64,000 nt of DNA from positions 28,916 through 92,915 of the forward strand of contig DATKAZ010000042.1 of assembly GCA_035514535.1 (NCBI GenBank), read 5' to 3'. Both the position numbers and the translations under genes were made by a program. Under the pieces are notes generated by a model. The model saw nothing but the letters and a program-made list of their open reading frames with translations, searched no databases and was not told where the DNA came from. The DNA is from XN24 sp035514535. Its GTDB lineage: Bacteria; Pseudomonadota; Gammaproteobacteria; Steroidobacterales; XN24. This document shows, piece by piece, positions 48,536 to 58,158 of the stretch; the stretch's first letter is position 1, and every line of letters starts with the position of its first letter.

Positions 48536-48996
48536 GCGTTTCCCCCGGCGCAACCGGCGCCGCCGGTCCGCCGCAGGATGACCGGCTGCAGGGCGGCACT
48601 CGCGGCGTTGCGCCGGCCGTAGGCCCGGGCCCAGCGCAGTCCCAGGATCAATCCGGCGGCGGCACCCAGGATCGCGGGCAGGTCGCCGCCCCCGCTCAGC
48701 GCCGCGGCGCCGGCGCCTCCTGCCAGCGCGAGCAGCAGCGGCACCAGGTAAACCGCCGCCGCGGCGCGCATCACCGCGTCCTCGCCGAGCCCGATGACGA
48801 CCTGGTCCCCGGGGGCGACGTCGACAGCCCCGGTGGCGGCGCGGATCTCGTGAAGGCGGTCGCCCAGCAGGCGTCCCAGGACGCCGCCGCCACAGCCGCG
48901 CCCCTCGGCACAGCGCTGGCATTCGACCTGCCGCCGGCAGGCGACCCAGGCCCATTCGCCCTCGACGCCGATGACCCGGCCGGTCTCCGTGATCAA
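48532..48996 (-). CDS. rseC: Sigma-E factor regulatory protein RseC
   Basis: A 154-residue inner-membrane protein. The N-terminal part has clustered cysteines (VACRRQVECQRCAEGRGCGGG) that may hold an iron-sulfur or metal centre. Two transmembrane helices follow (AAAVYLVPLLLALAGGAGAAAL and LPAILGAAAGLILGL). RseC is linked to sigma-E control and to the SoxR-reducing system (RsxC paralogue). The start is TTG at 48996 overlapping the mucB stop as TTGA; there is no other plausible start. Confidence 0.92.
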   Translation of the reverse strand: MITETGRVIGVEGEWAWVACRRQVECQRCAEGRGCGGGVLGRLLGDRLHEIRAATGAVDVAPGDQVVIGLGEDAVMRAAAAVYLVPLLLALAGGAGAAALSGGGDLPAILGAAAGLILGLRWARAYGRRNAASAALQPVILRRTGGAGCAGGNA

Positions 48997-49991
48997 AGTG
49001 CGGGCGCCTCGACGGCCCGCACGGAACGGGCGATGCGCTCGACGGTCACGGCGGGAACTTCGCCGACCGCGGTGATCTGCCGGTCGTGGAGAATGAGCGT
49101 GAAGGCGTGCGCGGCCCCCATGCGCGACAAGCCCGACAACGCCCTGTCGGTGGCTTCCGCGGGCTCCACGAATACCGACACGGAGGCCAGGCCGTCCGAA
49201 TAGACCATGTGCTCGACGGCGTGATCGGCGCCCGGTAACGTGCGCACGCGGGACTCGGTGAGGCGGAACCCCGGCGGCGGATCTTCCACCTTCCAGCCGA
49301 CCGTCGGGGGTTCGGCCGCGCCATCGTCCGCCGCCGACCGCTCGTGCTCGTACCAGGAAAAGCCATCGACCTCGACACCGGCCTGGAGTCGCGCGTCGGA
49401 TATTTCCGCCGGCACCACCATGTTGACGAACTGGATCTGCTCGACGGCGGTGCCCTCGTCGTCCAGCAGCTGAATCTTGAGCGGCATGGCCGTCATCAGG
49501 TCCAGCCACACGCGATGGCCGTAACGGTAGTCGTCCCGGGGCCTGATTTCGATGATCTTCGCCGCACGCCCGATCTTGCGGCCGTCACCCGCATTGCGGA
49601 ATTCGTACCAGGATTCGACCCCGCTCGTATCGGTGGGCAACGAGCCCAGCAGCGGCGCGCCGTGGCGCTCCGTGCGCCGCTCGACGAGGACGGTGCGCTG
49701 GTCCGCAAAGATACAGGTGACCTTGTCGTTGTGCCGCAGGACTTCGCGCCCGGGCTGGTCGCGCGAGAACAGGCGCTCAGCGACCTCGCCGTCCACGGAG
49801 CGGTGGATGACGTGCATGGTCTCGATACTGTTCCCGGCCATGTGTACGAAGGTGCCCTCGTAGCTCAGGGTTTCCACGGCCCGCTCCATGCGGGACAGCC
49901 ATTCGCGCGCGTCATCGGCGAGCGCGAGCGTCGGCAATACGCAGAACAGCCACGCGAGCCGCAGGGTTGACCGGGTACGGGCGGGGCTCAT
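48993..49991 (-). CDS. mucB: Periplasmic sigma-E regulator MucB/RseB
   Basis: MucB binds the periplasmic part of MucA and shields it from proteolysis until lipoprotein or LPS stress occurs. The 332-residue protein has a signal peptide (LAWLFCVLPTLALA). The large LolA-like domain contains LSYEGTFVHMAGN and YGHRVWLDLMTAMPLKIQLLD, and a smaller C-terminal domain follows (LPGADHAVEHMVYSDGLASVSVFVE). It overlaps mucA (ATGA) and rseC (TTGA). Confidence 0.95.
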   Translation of the reverse strand: MSPARTRSTLRLAWLFCVLPTLALADDAREWLSRMERAVETLSYEGTFVHMAGNSIETMHVIHRSVDGEVAERLFSRDQPGREVLRHNDKVTCIFADQRTVLVERRTERHGAPLLGSLPTDTSGVESWYEFRNAGDGRKIGRAAKIIEIRPRDDYRYGHRVWLDLMTAMPLKIQLLDDEGTAVEQIQFVNMVVPAEISDARLQAGVEVDGFSWYEHERSAADDGAAEPPTVGWKVEDPPPGFRLTESRVRTLPGADHAVEHMVYSDGLASVSVFVEPAEATDRALSGLSRMGAAHAFTLILHDRQITAVGEVPAVTVERIARSVRAVEAPAL

Positions 49992-50602
49992 TGCGCGTTC
50001 CCGTTCTCCTCAGCATCCCGGGGCGTCGCGTCGGCCCGCTCCTCCTCCACGGCGGCCGGGGCCGGCTCGGGCTGGATGACGATGATCCGCGTCAGCGCCC
50101 CGCGGCCGCCCATCGCCGGGGCATACTCCGAGTGATTGACGTAATAGCGCGTCAGCCGGTCCGGCCCGCCGCCCGCGGCGCGCGTATAGGTCGGCTGAAT
50201 CATCATGCGCTGCTCGGGCGCGGGCGCCGCGACCTCCGTGCTGGTCAAGACCGGCGGCGTCGCGTCCTGCTGGCGGCCCGGCAAGGCGACCAGCGCCACC
50301 ATCGCCACGGAGGCCGCTACCGCAAAGCCGACGCCGAACCTGGTGTAACGGCCAACGCCGGCGGGCGTGCGGCGTGCCAGGGTCTGCGCCCCCCGCAATG
50401 CCGCGCTGACGCGTTCGACCAGGTCGGCCGGGCGCCCGGCGGGCAGCTCGTCGCGCAGCGCATCACCAATCAGGCTGTAGCGCAGCGCAGTGGCCCTGAC
50501 GGCCTCATCCCGCGCCACCCGGCGGACCGCCAGGTCGACTTCGGCGTCGGGAAGTTCTCCGTCCAGCATTGCGGAAAGCTGCTCATTCGCATTCATGGTC
50601 AT
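49988..50602 (-). CDS. mucA: Anti-sigma-E factor MucA/RseA
   Basis: An inner-membrane anti-sigma factor of 204 residues. The cytoplasmic domain (EQLSAMLDGELPDAEVDLAVRRVARDE, then RYSLIGDALRDEL) binds sigma-E. A single transmembrane helix lies at about residues 92-110 (GVGFAVAASVAMVALVAL), and the periplasmic tail is recognised by MucB. I prefer the ATG at 50602, which has GAGGA at 5 bp. A GTG at 50614 would overlap the rpoE stop as GTGA, and an ATG at 50596 is also possible. Confidence 0.92.
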   Translation of the reverse strand: MTMNANEQLSAMLDGELPDAEVDLAVRRVARDEAVRATALRYSLIGDALRDELPAGRPADLVERVSAALRGAQTLARRTPAGVGRYTRFGVGFAVAASVAMVALVALPGRQQDATPPVLTSTEVAAPAPEQRMMIQPTYTRAAGGGPDRLTRYYVNHSEYAPAMGGRGALTRIIVIQPEPAPAAVEEERADATPRDAEENGNAQ

Positions 50603-50610
50603 TGCCGTCC

Positions 50611-51195
50611 TCACGCCCCCTGGTCGAGCAGGGGTTTAAGTCGCTTGTCAATTGCCTCTCGGGCCCGAAAAATCCTCGAGCGCACGGTGCCGACCGGACA
50701 CTCCATCGCTCCTGCGATCTCCTCGTAACTCATGCCTTCGATCTCCCTGAGCACGATCGCGGTCCTCAGGTCCTCCGGCAGCGCCTCGATAGCCTGGTTC
50801 ACGGTCTCGCGAATTTCCTCCGACAACACGAGTCCCTCGGGGGTGTCGCTTTCTCGCAATCGTCCGTGCATTTCGTACTGGTCGGGATCCTGCAGGTCGA
50901 GTGAAAAATCCTCGGCTCGCCGCTTGTTGGCCACCAGCTGATTCTTGGCCGTGTTGATCGCAATCCGGTAGAGCCAGGTATAGAAGGCGCTGTCACCACG
51001 AAACGAGGCGAGCGCCTTGTAGGCCTTGATAAAGGCGTCCTGGGCGACGTCGAGCGCATCGTCCGGATCGCGCACGTAGCGGCCGACCAGCTTGACGATC
51101 TTGTGCTGGTACTTGCCGACCAGAATGTCGAACGCCACCCTGTCACCTTGCTGGACCCTCTCGACCAGCAACTGGTCGCTGCTTTTCGTGCCCAT
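50611..51195 (-). CDS. rpoE: ECF sigma factor RpoE/AlgU
   Basis: Envelope-stress sigma factor of 194 residues. Region 2 (FDILVGKYQHKIVKLVGRYV, DVAQDAFIKAYKALASFRGDSAFYTWLYRIAINTAKN) and region 4 (ALPEDLRTAIVLREIEGMSYEEIAGAM, then CPVGTVRSRIFRAREAI) closely match AlgU of Pseudomonas. The ATG at 51195 begins MGTKSSDQLLVERVQQGD. It heads the rpoE-mucA-mucB-rseC unit, and a sigma-E-type promoter lies just upstream, implying positive autoregulation. Confidence 0.97.
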   Translation of the reverse strand: MGTKSSDQLLVERVQQGDRVAFDILVGKYQHKIVKLVGRYVRDPDDALDVAQDAFIKAYKALASFRGDSAFYTWLYRIAINTAKNQLVANKRRAEDFSLDLQDPDQYEMHGRLRESDTPEGLVLSEEIRETVNQAIEALPEDLRTAIVLREIEGMSYEEIAGAMECPVGTVRSRIFRAREAIDKRLKPLLDQGA

Positions 51196-51733
51196 CCGGG
51201 CGCGTACCTCGGAATCCCGGCGAATCCATTCGCCACTCACATAGACCGGGGGCCGTGCCTGGAGTTCTCCCGGCCGGAGTGGCGATACCCTCGGCCGCGG
51301 GCATTCTATCGCGTCCTTCGTGCAAACCGACAATCACTCTCAGTCGCCGCCAGTCGTCCGCGCCCAGCGCGTCCCTGGGCAAGACGACCCGCCAGCGTCC
51401 CCGGCCAGTGTCCCAATGAAGAAACATTGCGCCGTTTGTGACCACGGAACTGCCCCGTAGTTCCATGGCCTCTCGGTTACCGCTTACAAAGACGCGCTCC
51501 CAGCCGCATGCTGCGCTCCACGCGATGCAGCAGACGCGCGCGCCGAGCGGCCGGCGCGCCCTTGCGATCGCCTGGGCGAGCGACATGAGGACCACGATCA
51601 GCAGGATCAAAGGGAGCCCGGCGGCGAATATCGCGCCTGCGGCGCACAGGTGCCCGAGCGCCGCGTACGCCCCGAGTGAGCGCGAGGGACCGGTTTGGAA
51701 TTCAAGCGGACCGTCGTAAACACTCCAGGACAC
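51143..51733 (-). CDS. YgfX-like membrane protein with unusual C-terminal extension
   Basis: The first ~140 residues match YgfX: a two-helix hairpin (SLGAYAALGHLCAAGAIFAAGLPLILLIVVLMSLA) and a soluble beta part ending WRVVLPRDALGADDWRRLRVIV. YgfX partners SdhE in the ygfY-ygfX unit and was once described as an antitoxin-toxin type pair. The start is probably a GTG at 51733, inside the sdhE end. The frame stays open for about 57 more residues, through the rpoE promoter and 53 bp into rpoE. That tail may be real or may reflect a missing stop in GC-rich DNA. Confidence 0.7.
   Translation of the reverse strand: MSWSVYDGPLEFQTGPSRSLGAYAALGHLCAAGAIFAAGLPLILLIVVLMSLAQAIARARRPLGARVCCIAWSAACGWERVFVSGNREAMELRGSSVVTNGAMFLHWDTGRGRWRVVLPRDALGADDWRRLRVIVGLHEGRDRMPAAEGIATPAGRTPGTAPGLCEWRMDSPGFRGTRPDGHEKQRPVAGREGPAR
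51241..51267 (-). promoter_or_regulatory. Sigma-E-type autoregulatory promoter of rpoE
   Basis: On the minus strand GAACTC (51262-51267) is followed after 16 bp by TCTAT (51241-51245), close to the sigma-E consensus GAACTT-N16-TCTRA. The start codon lies about 45 bp downstream of the -10 box. The site falls within the 3' part of the upstream ygfX frame. Confidence 0.75.
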
Positions 51734-51944
51734 GCGCCAACGCCTCGTCTTGCGGCTCTGCCCCACCGAGCAGCAGCGTGTTGATCTCCGGGTCCTGCCG
51801 CTCGAGCAGCGCCTGGAACGCCGCGCGGTCCACAGCACCCGCGGCCGGCCAGTCGCGCTCGAGGTAGCGCGTCAGCACCATATCGAGCTCCCGCATGCCG
51901 CGACGACAGCGCCAGCGCAACCTGCCCAGCTCAGCGACGTCCAT
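51702..51944 (-). CDS. sdhE: Succinate dehydrogenase flavinylation factor SdhE
   Basis: SdhE promotes covalent attachment of FAD to SdhA. The 80-residue protein carries the hallmark RLRWRCRRGMRELDM near its N-terminus. I chose the internal ATG at 51944 (MDVAELGRLRW) because it aligns exactly with E. coli SdhE and has GAGG just upstream. Starts at 51971 or 51965 would add 7-9 residues. It lies directly downstream of sdhCDAB, its target operon. Confidence 0.92.
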   Translation of the reverse strand: MDVAELGRLRWRCRRGMRELDMVLTRYLERDWPAAGAVDRAAFQALLERQDPEINTLLLGGAEPQDEALARVLECLRRSA

Positions 51945-52009
51945 CGTGCCTCGTTGCGCGCTCATTTTCATCGTGGATTTCCGCGGTACTTTGCCAGCAA
52001 ATGGAAGAA

Positions 52010-52029
52010 TTTTCGCGCAGAGACGCGAG
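52010..52029. repeat. Single arm of the GCGCAGAGACGCG repeat
   Basis: TTTTCGCGCAGAGACGCGAG, just after the sdhB stop codon, matches the terminal arm of the inverted-repeat element at 5146-5280. Only one arm is present, with no AT-rich core, so this may be a solo relic. Confidence 0.6.
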
Positions 52030-52041
52030 CCCTCTTCCGTC

Positions 52042-52824
52042 CTAATGCTGCCGCTCGGCGAGCTTGAGCTTGATCTCGGCGATCGCCTTCGCGGGGTTCA
52101 GTCCCTTCGGGCAGGTGCGGGTGCAGTTCATGATCGTGTGGCAGCGATACAGCTTGAAGGGATCATTCAGCGCATCGAGCCGTTCGCCGGTGGCTTCGTC
52201 CCTGCTGTCGACGATCCAGCGGTAGGCTGCCAGCAGTGCGGCGGGCCCGAGGTAGCGGTCGCCGTTCCACCAGTAGCTGGGGCATGCCGTCGAGCAACAG
52301 GCGCACAGGATGCAGGCCGACGGCTCGTTGATCTTTTCCTGGTCGGGCTTCGACTGCAGCCGCTCGCGGTCCGGCGGGGCGGGGGTGCGCGTCTGGATCC
52401 AGGGCTTGATCGCGGCGTATTGCGCGTAGAAATTGCTGAGATCCGGCACGAGGTCCTTGACCACGGGCATGTGCGGCAGCGGATAGATGTTGACGTCGCC
52501 GCGCGCCGCATCGATGGCGATCGTGCAGGCCAGCGTATTGACGCCGTCGATGTTCATCGCACAGCTGCCGCAGATTCCCTCGCGACAGGAACGGCGAAAC
52601 GTCAATGTCGGATCGATCTCGTTCTTGATCTTGATCAGCGCATCGAGAACCATCGGGCCGCAGCGCTCGAGATCCACTTCGTAGGTATCCATGCGGGGAT
52701 TCTCGCCGCTGTCGGGATCGTAGCGGTAAATGACGAAGCGCCTGACCTGTTTCGCACCTTCCGCGGCGGCGAAATGCCTGCCCTTGCGAATCCTGGAATT
52801 GGCCGGCAGCCTGAATTCAGCCAT
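52042..52824 (-). CDS. sdhB: Succinate dehydrogenase iron-sulfur subunit
   Basis: SdhB carries electrons from SdhA to the quinone site of complex II. The 260-residue protein has the 2Fe-2S motif CREGICGSCAMNIDG with its later Cys (TLAC). The 4Fe-4S/3Fe-4S ligands lie in CILCACCSTACPSYWW and CHTIMNCTRTCPKGLNP. It starts 15 bp after sdhA and is the last gene of sdhCDAB. Confidence 0.98.
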   Translation of the reverse strand: MAEFRLPANSRIRKGRHFAAAEGAKQVRRFVIYRYDPDSGENPRMDTYEVDLERCGPMVLDALIKIKNEIDPTLTFRRSCREGICGSCAMNIDGVNTLACTIAIDAARGDVNIYPLPHMPVVKDLVPDLSNFYAQYAAIKPWIQTRTPAPPDRERLQSKPDQEKINEPSACILCACCSTACPSYWWNGDRYLGPAALLAAYRWIVDSRDEATGERLDALNDPFKLYRCHTIMNCTRTCPKGLNPAKAIAEIKLKLAERQH

Positions 52825-52839
52825 GGCAGCGCATCTCCA

Positions 52840-54633
52840 TCAGTAGGTCCGCGCCTTCGGCGGGATCGGCTCGGCGTCGGAAGTCAGCGTCTGCTGGTGC
52901 ACCGGGCGATAGTCGATGGCGACCTCGGCGGGCGCCGCGTGCCAGGCGAGCGTGTGCTTCAGCCATGCCGAGTCGTCGCGCCCGGGATAATCCTCGCGCG
53001 CATGCGCGCCACGGCTTTCCTTGCGATTCTCCGCGGAGACGATCGTCACCAGCGCCTGGCCGAGCAGATTCTCAAGCTCCAGTGTCTCGACGAGGTCCGT
53101 GTTGAAAATCATCGAGCGATCCGCCACCCGCACATCCGCGAAGGACGCGGCAACATTCTTGACCTTGGCCACCCCTTCTCGCAGGACCTCGCCGGTGCGG
53201 AACACCGCGGCGTGATCCTGCATCGCGCGTTGCATGTTGTTGCGTATCTCCGCGGTCGGACGACTGCCGTTGGCGTGGCGCAGTCGGTCGAGCCGGGCCA
53301 CCGCCGCTTCGCCCGCTTCCGGCGGCAGCGGCGCATGGCGCGCGCCCGGCCTGAGCAATTCGCCGCATCGTCGTGCGGCAGCGCGGCCGAACACGACCAG
53401 GTCGAGCAGCGAGTTGGAGCCGAGGCGATTCGCGCCATGCACGGAGACGCAGGCGGCCTCGCCGACCGCCATCAGCCCCGGCACGGTGGCCTCGGGGTTG
53501 CCGTCCTTCAGCGTCACGACTTCGCCGCGATAATTGGCCGGGATTCCGCCCATGTTGTAATGGACGGTCGGCAGTACGGGGATCGGTTGCCGCGTGACGT
53601 CCACGCCGGAAAAGATTCGTGCCGTCTCGGCGATACCCGGGAGCCGCTCGTTGATGACCTCCGCCCCGAGGTGCTCCAGATGGAGGTGGATATGGTCCCG
53701 GTATTCGCCGACGCCGCGGCCCTCGCGAATCTCGATAGTCATGGAGCGACTGACGACGTCCCGCGAGGCAAGGTCCCTGGCGTTCGGGGCATAACGCTCC
53801 ATGAATCGCTCGCCCTCGGAATTGGTCAGGTAGCCGCCCTCGCCGCGCACGCCCTCGGTGATCAGGCAACCCGCGCCATAAATCCCCGTCGGGTGGAATT
53901 GCACGAACTCCATGTCCTGCAACGGCAGCCCGGCGCGCAGCACCATTGCGTTGCCGTCGCCCGTGCAGGTATGCGCAGACGTGCATGAAAAATACGCCCG
54001 CCCGTAGCCGCCGGTCGCGAGGATGACCATGTGCGCGCGAAAGCGATGCAACTCGCCCGTCTCCAGGTTCCAGGTCATGACGCCGCGACATGCCCCCGCC
54101 TCGTCCATGATCAGGTCGAGGGCAAAGTGCTCGATGAAAAATTCGGCCTGGTGCTTCAGCGACTGCTGGTAGAGCGTGTGCAGCATCGCGTGGCCCGTGC
54201 GGTCGGCCGCCGCGCAGGTGCGCTGCGCCGGCGGGCCCTCGCCGAAGCGGGTCGTCATGCCGCCGAAGGGACGCTGGTAGATCGTGCCTTCCTCGGTGCG
54301 CGAGAACGGCACGCCGTAATGCTCCAGCTCGATGACGGCATCCGGCGCTTCCTTGCACATGTACTCGATCGCGTCCTGGTCGCCGAGCCAGTCCGAGCCC
54401 TTCACCGTGTCGTACATGTGCCAGCGCCAGTCGTCCTCGCCCATGTTGCCGAGCGCGGCGCTGATTCCGCCCTGTGCCGCCACCGTGTGGCTGCGCGTCG
54501 GGAACACCTTCGTGACGCAGGCCGTCCGGAGGCCCTGCTCCGCGAGGCCGAACGTGGCACGCAGACCGGCCCCGCCGGCGCCGACGACCACCACGTCGTA
54601 GCTGTGGTCTACGATCTTGTAGGCGCCGCTCAT
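52840..54633 (-). CDS. sdhA: Succinate dehydrogenase flavoprotein subunit
   Basis: SdhA oxidises succinate with covalently bound FAD. The 597-residue protein shows the Rossmann GAGGAGLRATFGL and the FAD-linking His49 in SHTVAAQGGISAALGN. The active-site block HPTGIYGAGCLITEGVRGEGG and the C-terminal KESRGAHAREDYPGRDD are also present. It lies 1 bp after the sdhD stop. Its flavinylation factors SdhE and an SDHAF4-like protein are encoded on either side of the operon. Confidence 0.98.
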   Translation of the reverse strand: MSGAYKIVDHSYDVVVVGAGGAGLRATFGLAEQGLRTACVTKVFPTRSHTVAAQGGISAALGNMGEDDWRWHMYDTVKGSDWLGDQDAIEYMCKEAPDAVIELEHYGVPFSRTEEGTIYQRPFGGMTTRFGEGPPAQRTCAAADRTGHAMLHTLYQQSLKHQAEFFIEHFALDLIMDEAGACRGVMTWNLETGELHRFRAHMVILATGGYGRAYFSCTSAHTCTGDGNAMVLRAGLPLQDMEFVQFHPTGIYGAGCLITEGVRGEGGYLTNSEGERFMERYAPNARDLASRDVVSRSMTIEIREGRGVGEYRDHIHLHLEHLGAEVINERLPGIAETARIFSGVDVTRQPIPVLPTVHYNMGGIPANYRGEVVTLKDGNPEATVPGLMAVGEAACVSVHGANRLGSNSLLDLVVFGRAAARRCGELLRPGARHAPLPPEAGEAAVARLDRLRHANGSRPTAEIRNNMQRAMQDHAAVFRTGEVLREGVAKVKNVAASFADVRVADRSMIFNTDLVETLELENLLGQALVTIVSAENRKESRGAHAREDYPGRDDSAWLKHTLAWHAAPAEVAIDYRPVHQQTLTSDAEPIPPKARTY

Positions 54634-54634
54634 C

Positions 54635-55015
54635 TCATCGGCCTCCGATTGCGATCTGCAGCACCGCGACGACGCCGATCGCGGCCGCGACGGCGTGCAG
54701 GAACTGCAGCGCCACGAGTAACGGCACCTTGAGCGTGCCGTGGACGTAATCCTCGACGATGACGCGCGAGCCGAGTTGCGAATGCCAGGCCGCGGTGAGC
54801 ACCAGCACCACCAGCAGCGCCGCGTTCAGCGGCCGCGCGATCCACCCGGCCAGCGCGGCCCGGTCGCCCAGGTCGAGCCCGAGCAGGCAGATTGCAAACC
54901 ATGTGCCGAGCAGCGCGAGGGCGACCGCGGTGATGCGCTGCTGCCACCAGTGATGAGTGGCGTTGCCGGCCGCGCCGAGGCCGAGCGCCCGGCCGAGGGG
55001 ACTGCGCAGGTTCAC
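54635..55015 (-). CDS. sdhD: Succinate dehydrogenase membrane anchor subunit SdhD
   Basis: A 126-residue protein with three transmembrane helices: VALALLGTWFAICLLGL, LNAALLVVLVLTAAWHSQLG and LQFLHAVAAAIGVVAVLQIA. HHWWQQRITAV at the N-terminus and WHSQLGSRVIVEDYVH are typical of SdhD and supply heme and quinone contacts. The GTG at 55015 overlaps the sdhC stop as GTGA. Confidence 0.93.
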   Translation of the reverse strand: MNLRSPLGRALGLGAAGNATHHWWQQRITAVALALLGTWFAICLLGLDLGDRAALAGWIARPLNAALLVVLVLTAAWHSQLGSRVIVEDYVHGTLKVPLLVALQFLHAVAAAIGVVAVLQIAIGGR

Positions 55016-55404
55016 CCTGCGCCCCCGGACAACAACACGCCCCATGCCAGCAAGGTCAGGACGGCGGCGGAGACGACGACCGCCCAGCCCGAGGCGTACA
55101 CCTGCGACATCTCGAAGCCGCGGCCCGAGTCCCACCACAGGTGGCGGATGCCGTTCGCCAGGTGATAGAAGAATGCAAAGGTGCCGACGAACAGCAGCAG
55201 TCTGACCGGCCATGCCCCCAGCAGCGACAGGGCGGCCGCATAGGCGGCATCGCCGGATGCCAGCGCATTGAGCCAGTAGACCAGCAGCAGGAATCCCGCC
55301 GCGAGCACCACGCCGGTAATGCGGTGCGAAATGGACAAAACCGAGGTGAGCTGCGGACGATAAATCTGCAGGTGGGGCGACAGCGGCCGCTTGCCGACAG
55401 CCAT
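55012..55404 (-). CDS. sdhC: Succinate dehydrogenase cytochrome b556 subunit SdhC
   Basis: A 130-residue membrane protein with three helices. The signature RPLSPHLQIYRPQLTSVLSISHRITG opens the protein, and the heme-ligand His lies in FYHLANGIRHLWWD. AAGGAGGATCAC before the ATG at 55404 is a very strong ribosome binding site. It starts sdhCDAB. Confidence 0.95.
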   Translation of the reverse strand: MAVGKRPLSPHLQIYRPQLTSVLSISHRITGVVLAAGFLLLVYWLNALASGDAAYAAALSLLGAWPVRLLLFVGTFAFFYHLANGIRHLWWDSGRGFEMSQVYASGWAVVVSAAVLTLLAWGVLLSGGAG

Positions 55405-55499
55405 GGGCGTGATCCTCCTTGGCAGGACTGGCTTGCGCTCGTCGCGGCCACGACGCCGCGACGCCGCGCAGCCCGCGGAACGCAAGTGTCACCTGAAAC

Positions 55500-55667
55500 T
55501 TAGAAATCTATGCAACGGCCGTTCTTTTCCCAGTCACCGTAGCGAACCGGATCCGGGCCCGGGCGTCCGCCGGTCTCTTTTGGCACTCGGGATCCGCTGG
55601 CTTCGCCGGCCTCGCTCAGGGCCTCGGGTCGAGGCGTGCTGTCGGTTTTCTCGGCCTGCTCGGACAT
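55500..55667 (-). CDS. DUF1674/SDHAF4-like succinate dehydrogenase assembly protein
   Basis: A 55-residue protein whose conserved C-terminus KETGGRPGPDPVRYGDWEKNGRCIDF (given here only as the family's GGRPGPDPVRYGDWE core) is the DUF1674/SDHAF4 signature. Mitochondrial SDHAF4 chaperones flavinylated SDHA. The N-terminal half is acidic and disordered. It lies 95 bp upstream of sdhC on the same strand, which supports a role in complex II assembly. The ATG at 55667 was chosen; it is divergent from ygfZ. Confidence 0.88.
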   Translation of the reverse strand: MSEQAEKTDSTPRPEALSEAGEASGSRVPKETGGRPGPDPVRYGDWEKNGRCIDF

Positions 55668-55766
55668 GGCACTGAATTGTGCCACGCACCGCAACAACAG
55701 GCCAGCGCCGCATCGCAGCAGGTTAGAATCGGCCTCGTCCTGAATGCGTCGCGGAGCCCCGCCCGA

Positions 55767-56618
55767 ATGAACTGCCGGCCCTTTCCGTTGGAATCCCTGC
55801 GGTCACTCGCCGTGACTGGCCCGGACGCCGGCAGCTTCCTGCAAAACCAGCTCTCCTCGGACCTCGGCGAAGTCACTGCCGTGTGCGGCCAGCTTTCCGC
55901 ATGGCACGATGCCAAGGGTCGCGTCCTGGCCGTTGTCCGCGTCCTGCCGTGGCACGCCGGCTATCTGCTGGTGATGCACGCGCGGCTCGTGGCCCCGGTG
56001 GAGCAGCGGCTCCGCATGTACGTGCTGCGTGCCAGGGTCGCGCTCGAGGCGGGTCCGGCCGTGCACGCGCTGGCGGCCGGCTGCGAGGCGCCGCCGTGGG
56101 CCGCCACCGGGCCCGGGCTGCCGCCCGCAGCGCTCGGTGCCGCCGGCGGCGACGGCATCAGCATCCTGCGCATGCCGGGGAATGCCGGTTGGCTGATCGC
56201 GGCTGACCTCGGCGCCCGTGCCGGCCCGGCCGATCCCGCCGCCGCGGCCGCGTGGCAACTCGCCGAACTCGAGGCGGGCATTCCCGAGGTCTACCCGGAG
56301 ACCAGCGGGCAGTTCCTGGCACAAATGCTCAACCTGGACCGCATCGGCGCGATCAGCTTCACCAAAGGCTGTTACCCGGGTCAGGAGATCGTGGCACGCG
56401 CCCACCACCTCGGCCGGGTCAAGCGCCGCGCGCGGCTGTTTCGCGCCGCGGGAGCGCCGCCGGCCCCCGGCGATGCACTGGCGGACTCCGCCGGGATCGT
56501 CGTGCGCGCGGCACCCGACGGCGGGGAATGCCTGCTGATGGCCGTCGTGGCCGAGGATGCGCCCGGCCCGTTCTCGCTGGCCGACGGGCGACGCCTCGTA
56601 CCCTGCCCGGCCGCGTAG
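55767..56618 (+). CDS. ygfZ: Folate-binding iron-sulfur protein YgfZ
   Basis: YgfZ is a tetrahydrofolate-dependent protein that helps make or repair iron-sulfur enzymes. The 283-residue GcvT-like protein carries the diagnostic motif KGCYPGQEIVARAHH (its conserved Cys near residue 201), plus QNQLSSDL at the N-terminus. It is divergent from the sdh locus, the same association seen for ygfZ and sdhE (ygfY) in E. coli. It converges with lysS. Confidence 0.95.
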   Translation: MNCRPFPLESLRSLAVTGPDAGSFLQNQLSSDLGEVTAVCGQLSAWHDAKGRVLAVVRVLPWHAGYLLVMHARLVAPVEQRLRMYVLRARVALEAGPAVHALAAGCEAPPWAATGPGLPPAALGAAGGDGISILRMPGNAGWLIAADLGARAGPADPAAAAAWQLAELEAGIPEVYPETSGQFLAQMLNLDRIGAISFTKGCYPGQEIVARAHHLGRVKRRARLFRAAGAPPAPGDALADSAGIVVRAAPDGGECLLMAVVAEDAPGPFSLADGRRLVPCPAA

Positions 56619-56647
56619 GCGCAGGCACTGACCGGCTGCGCCGGCGG

Positions 56648-58147
<1,500 letters not shown>

Positions 58148-58158
58148 GTCTGCTTCCC

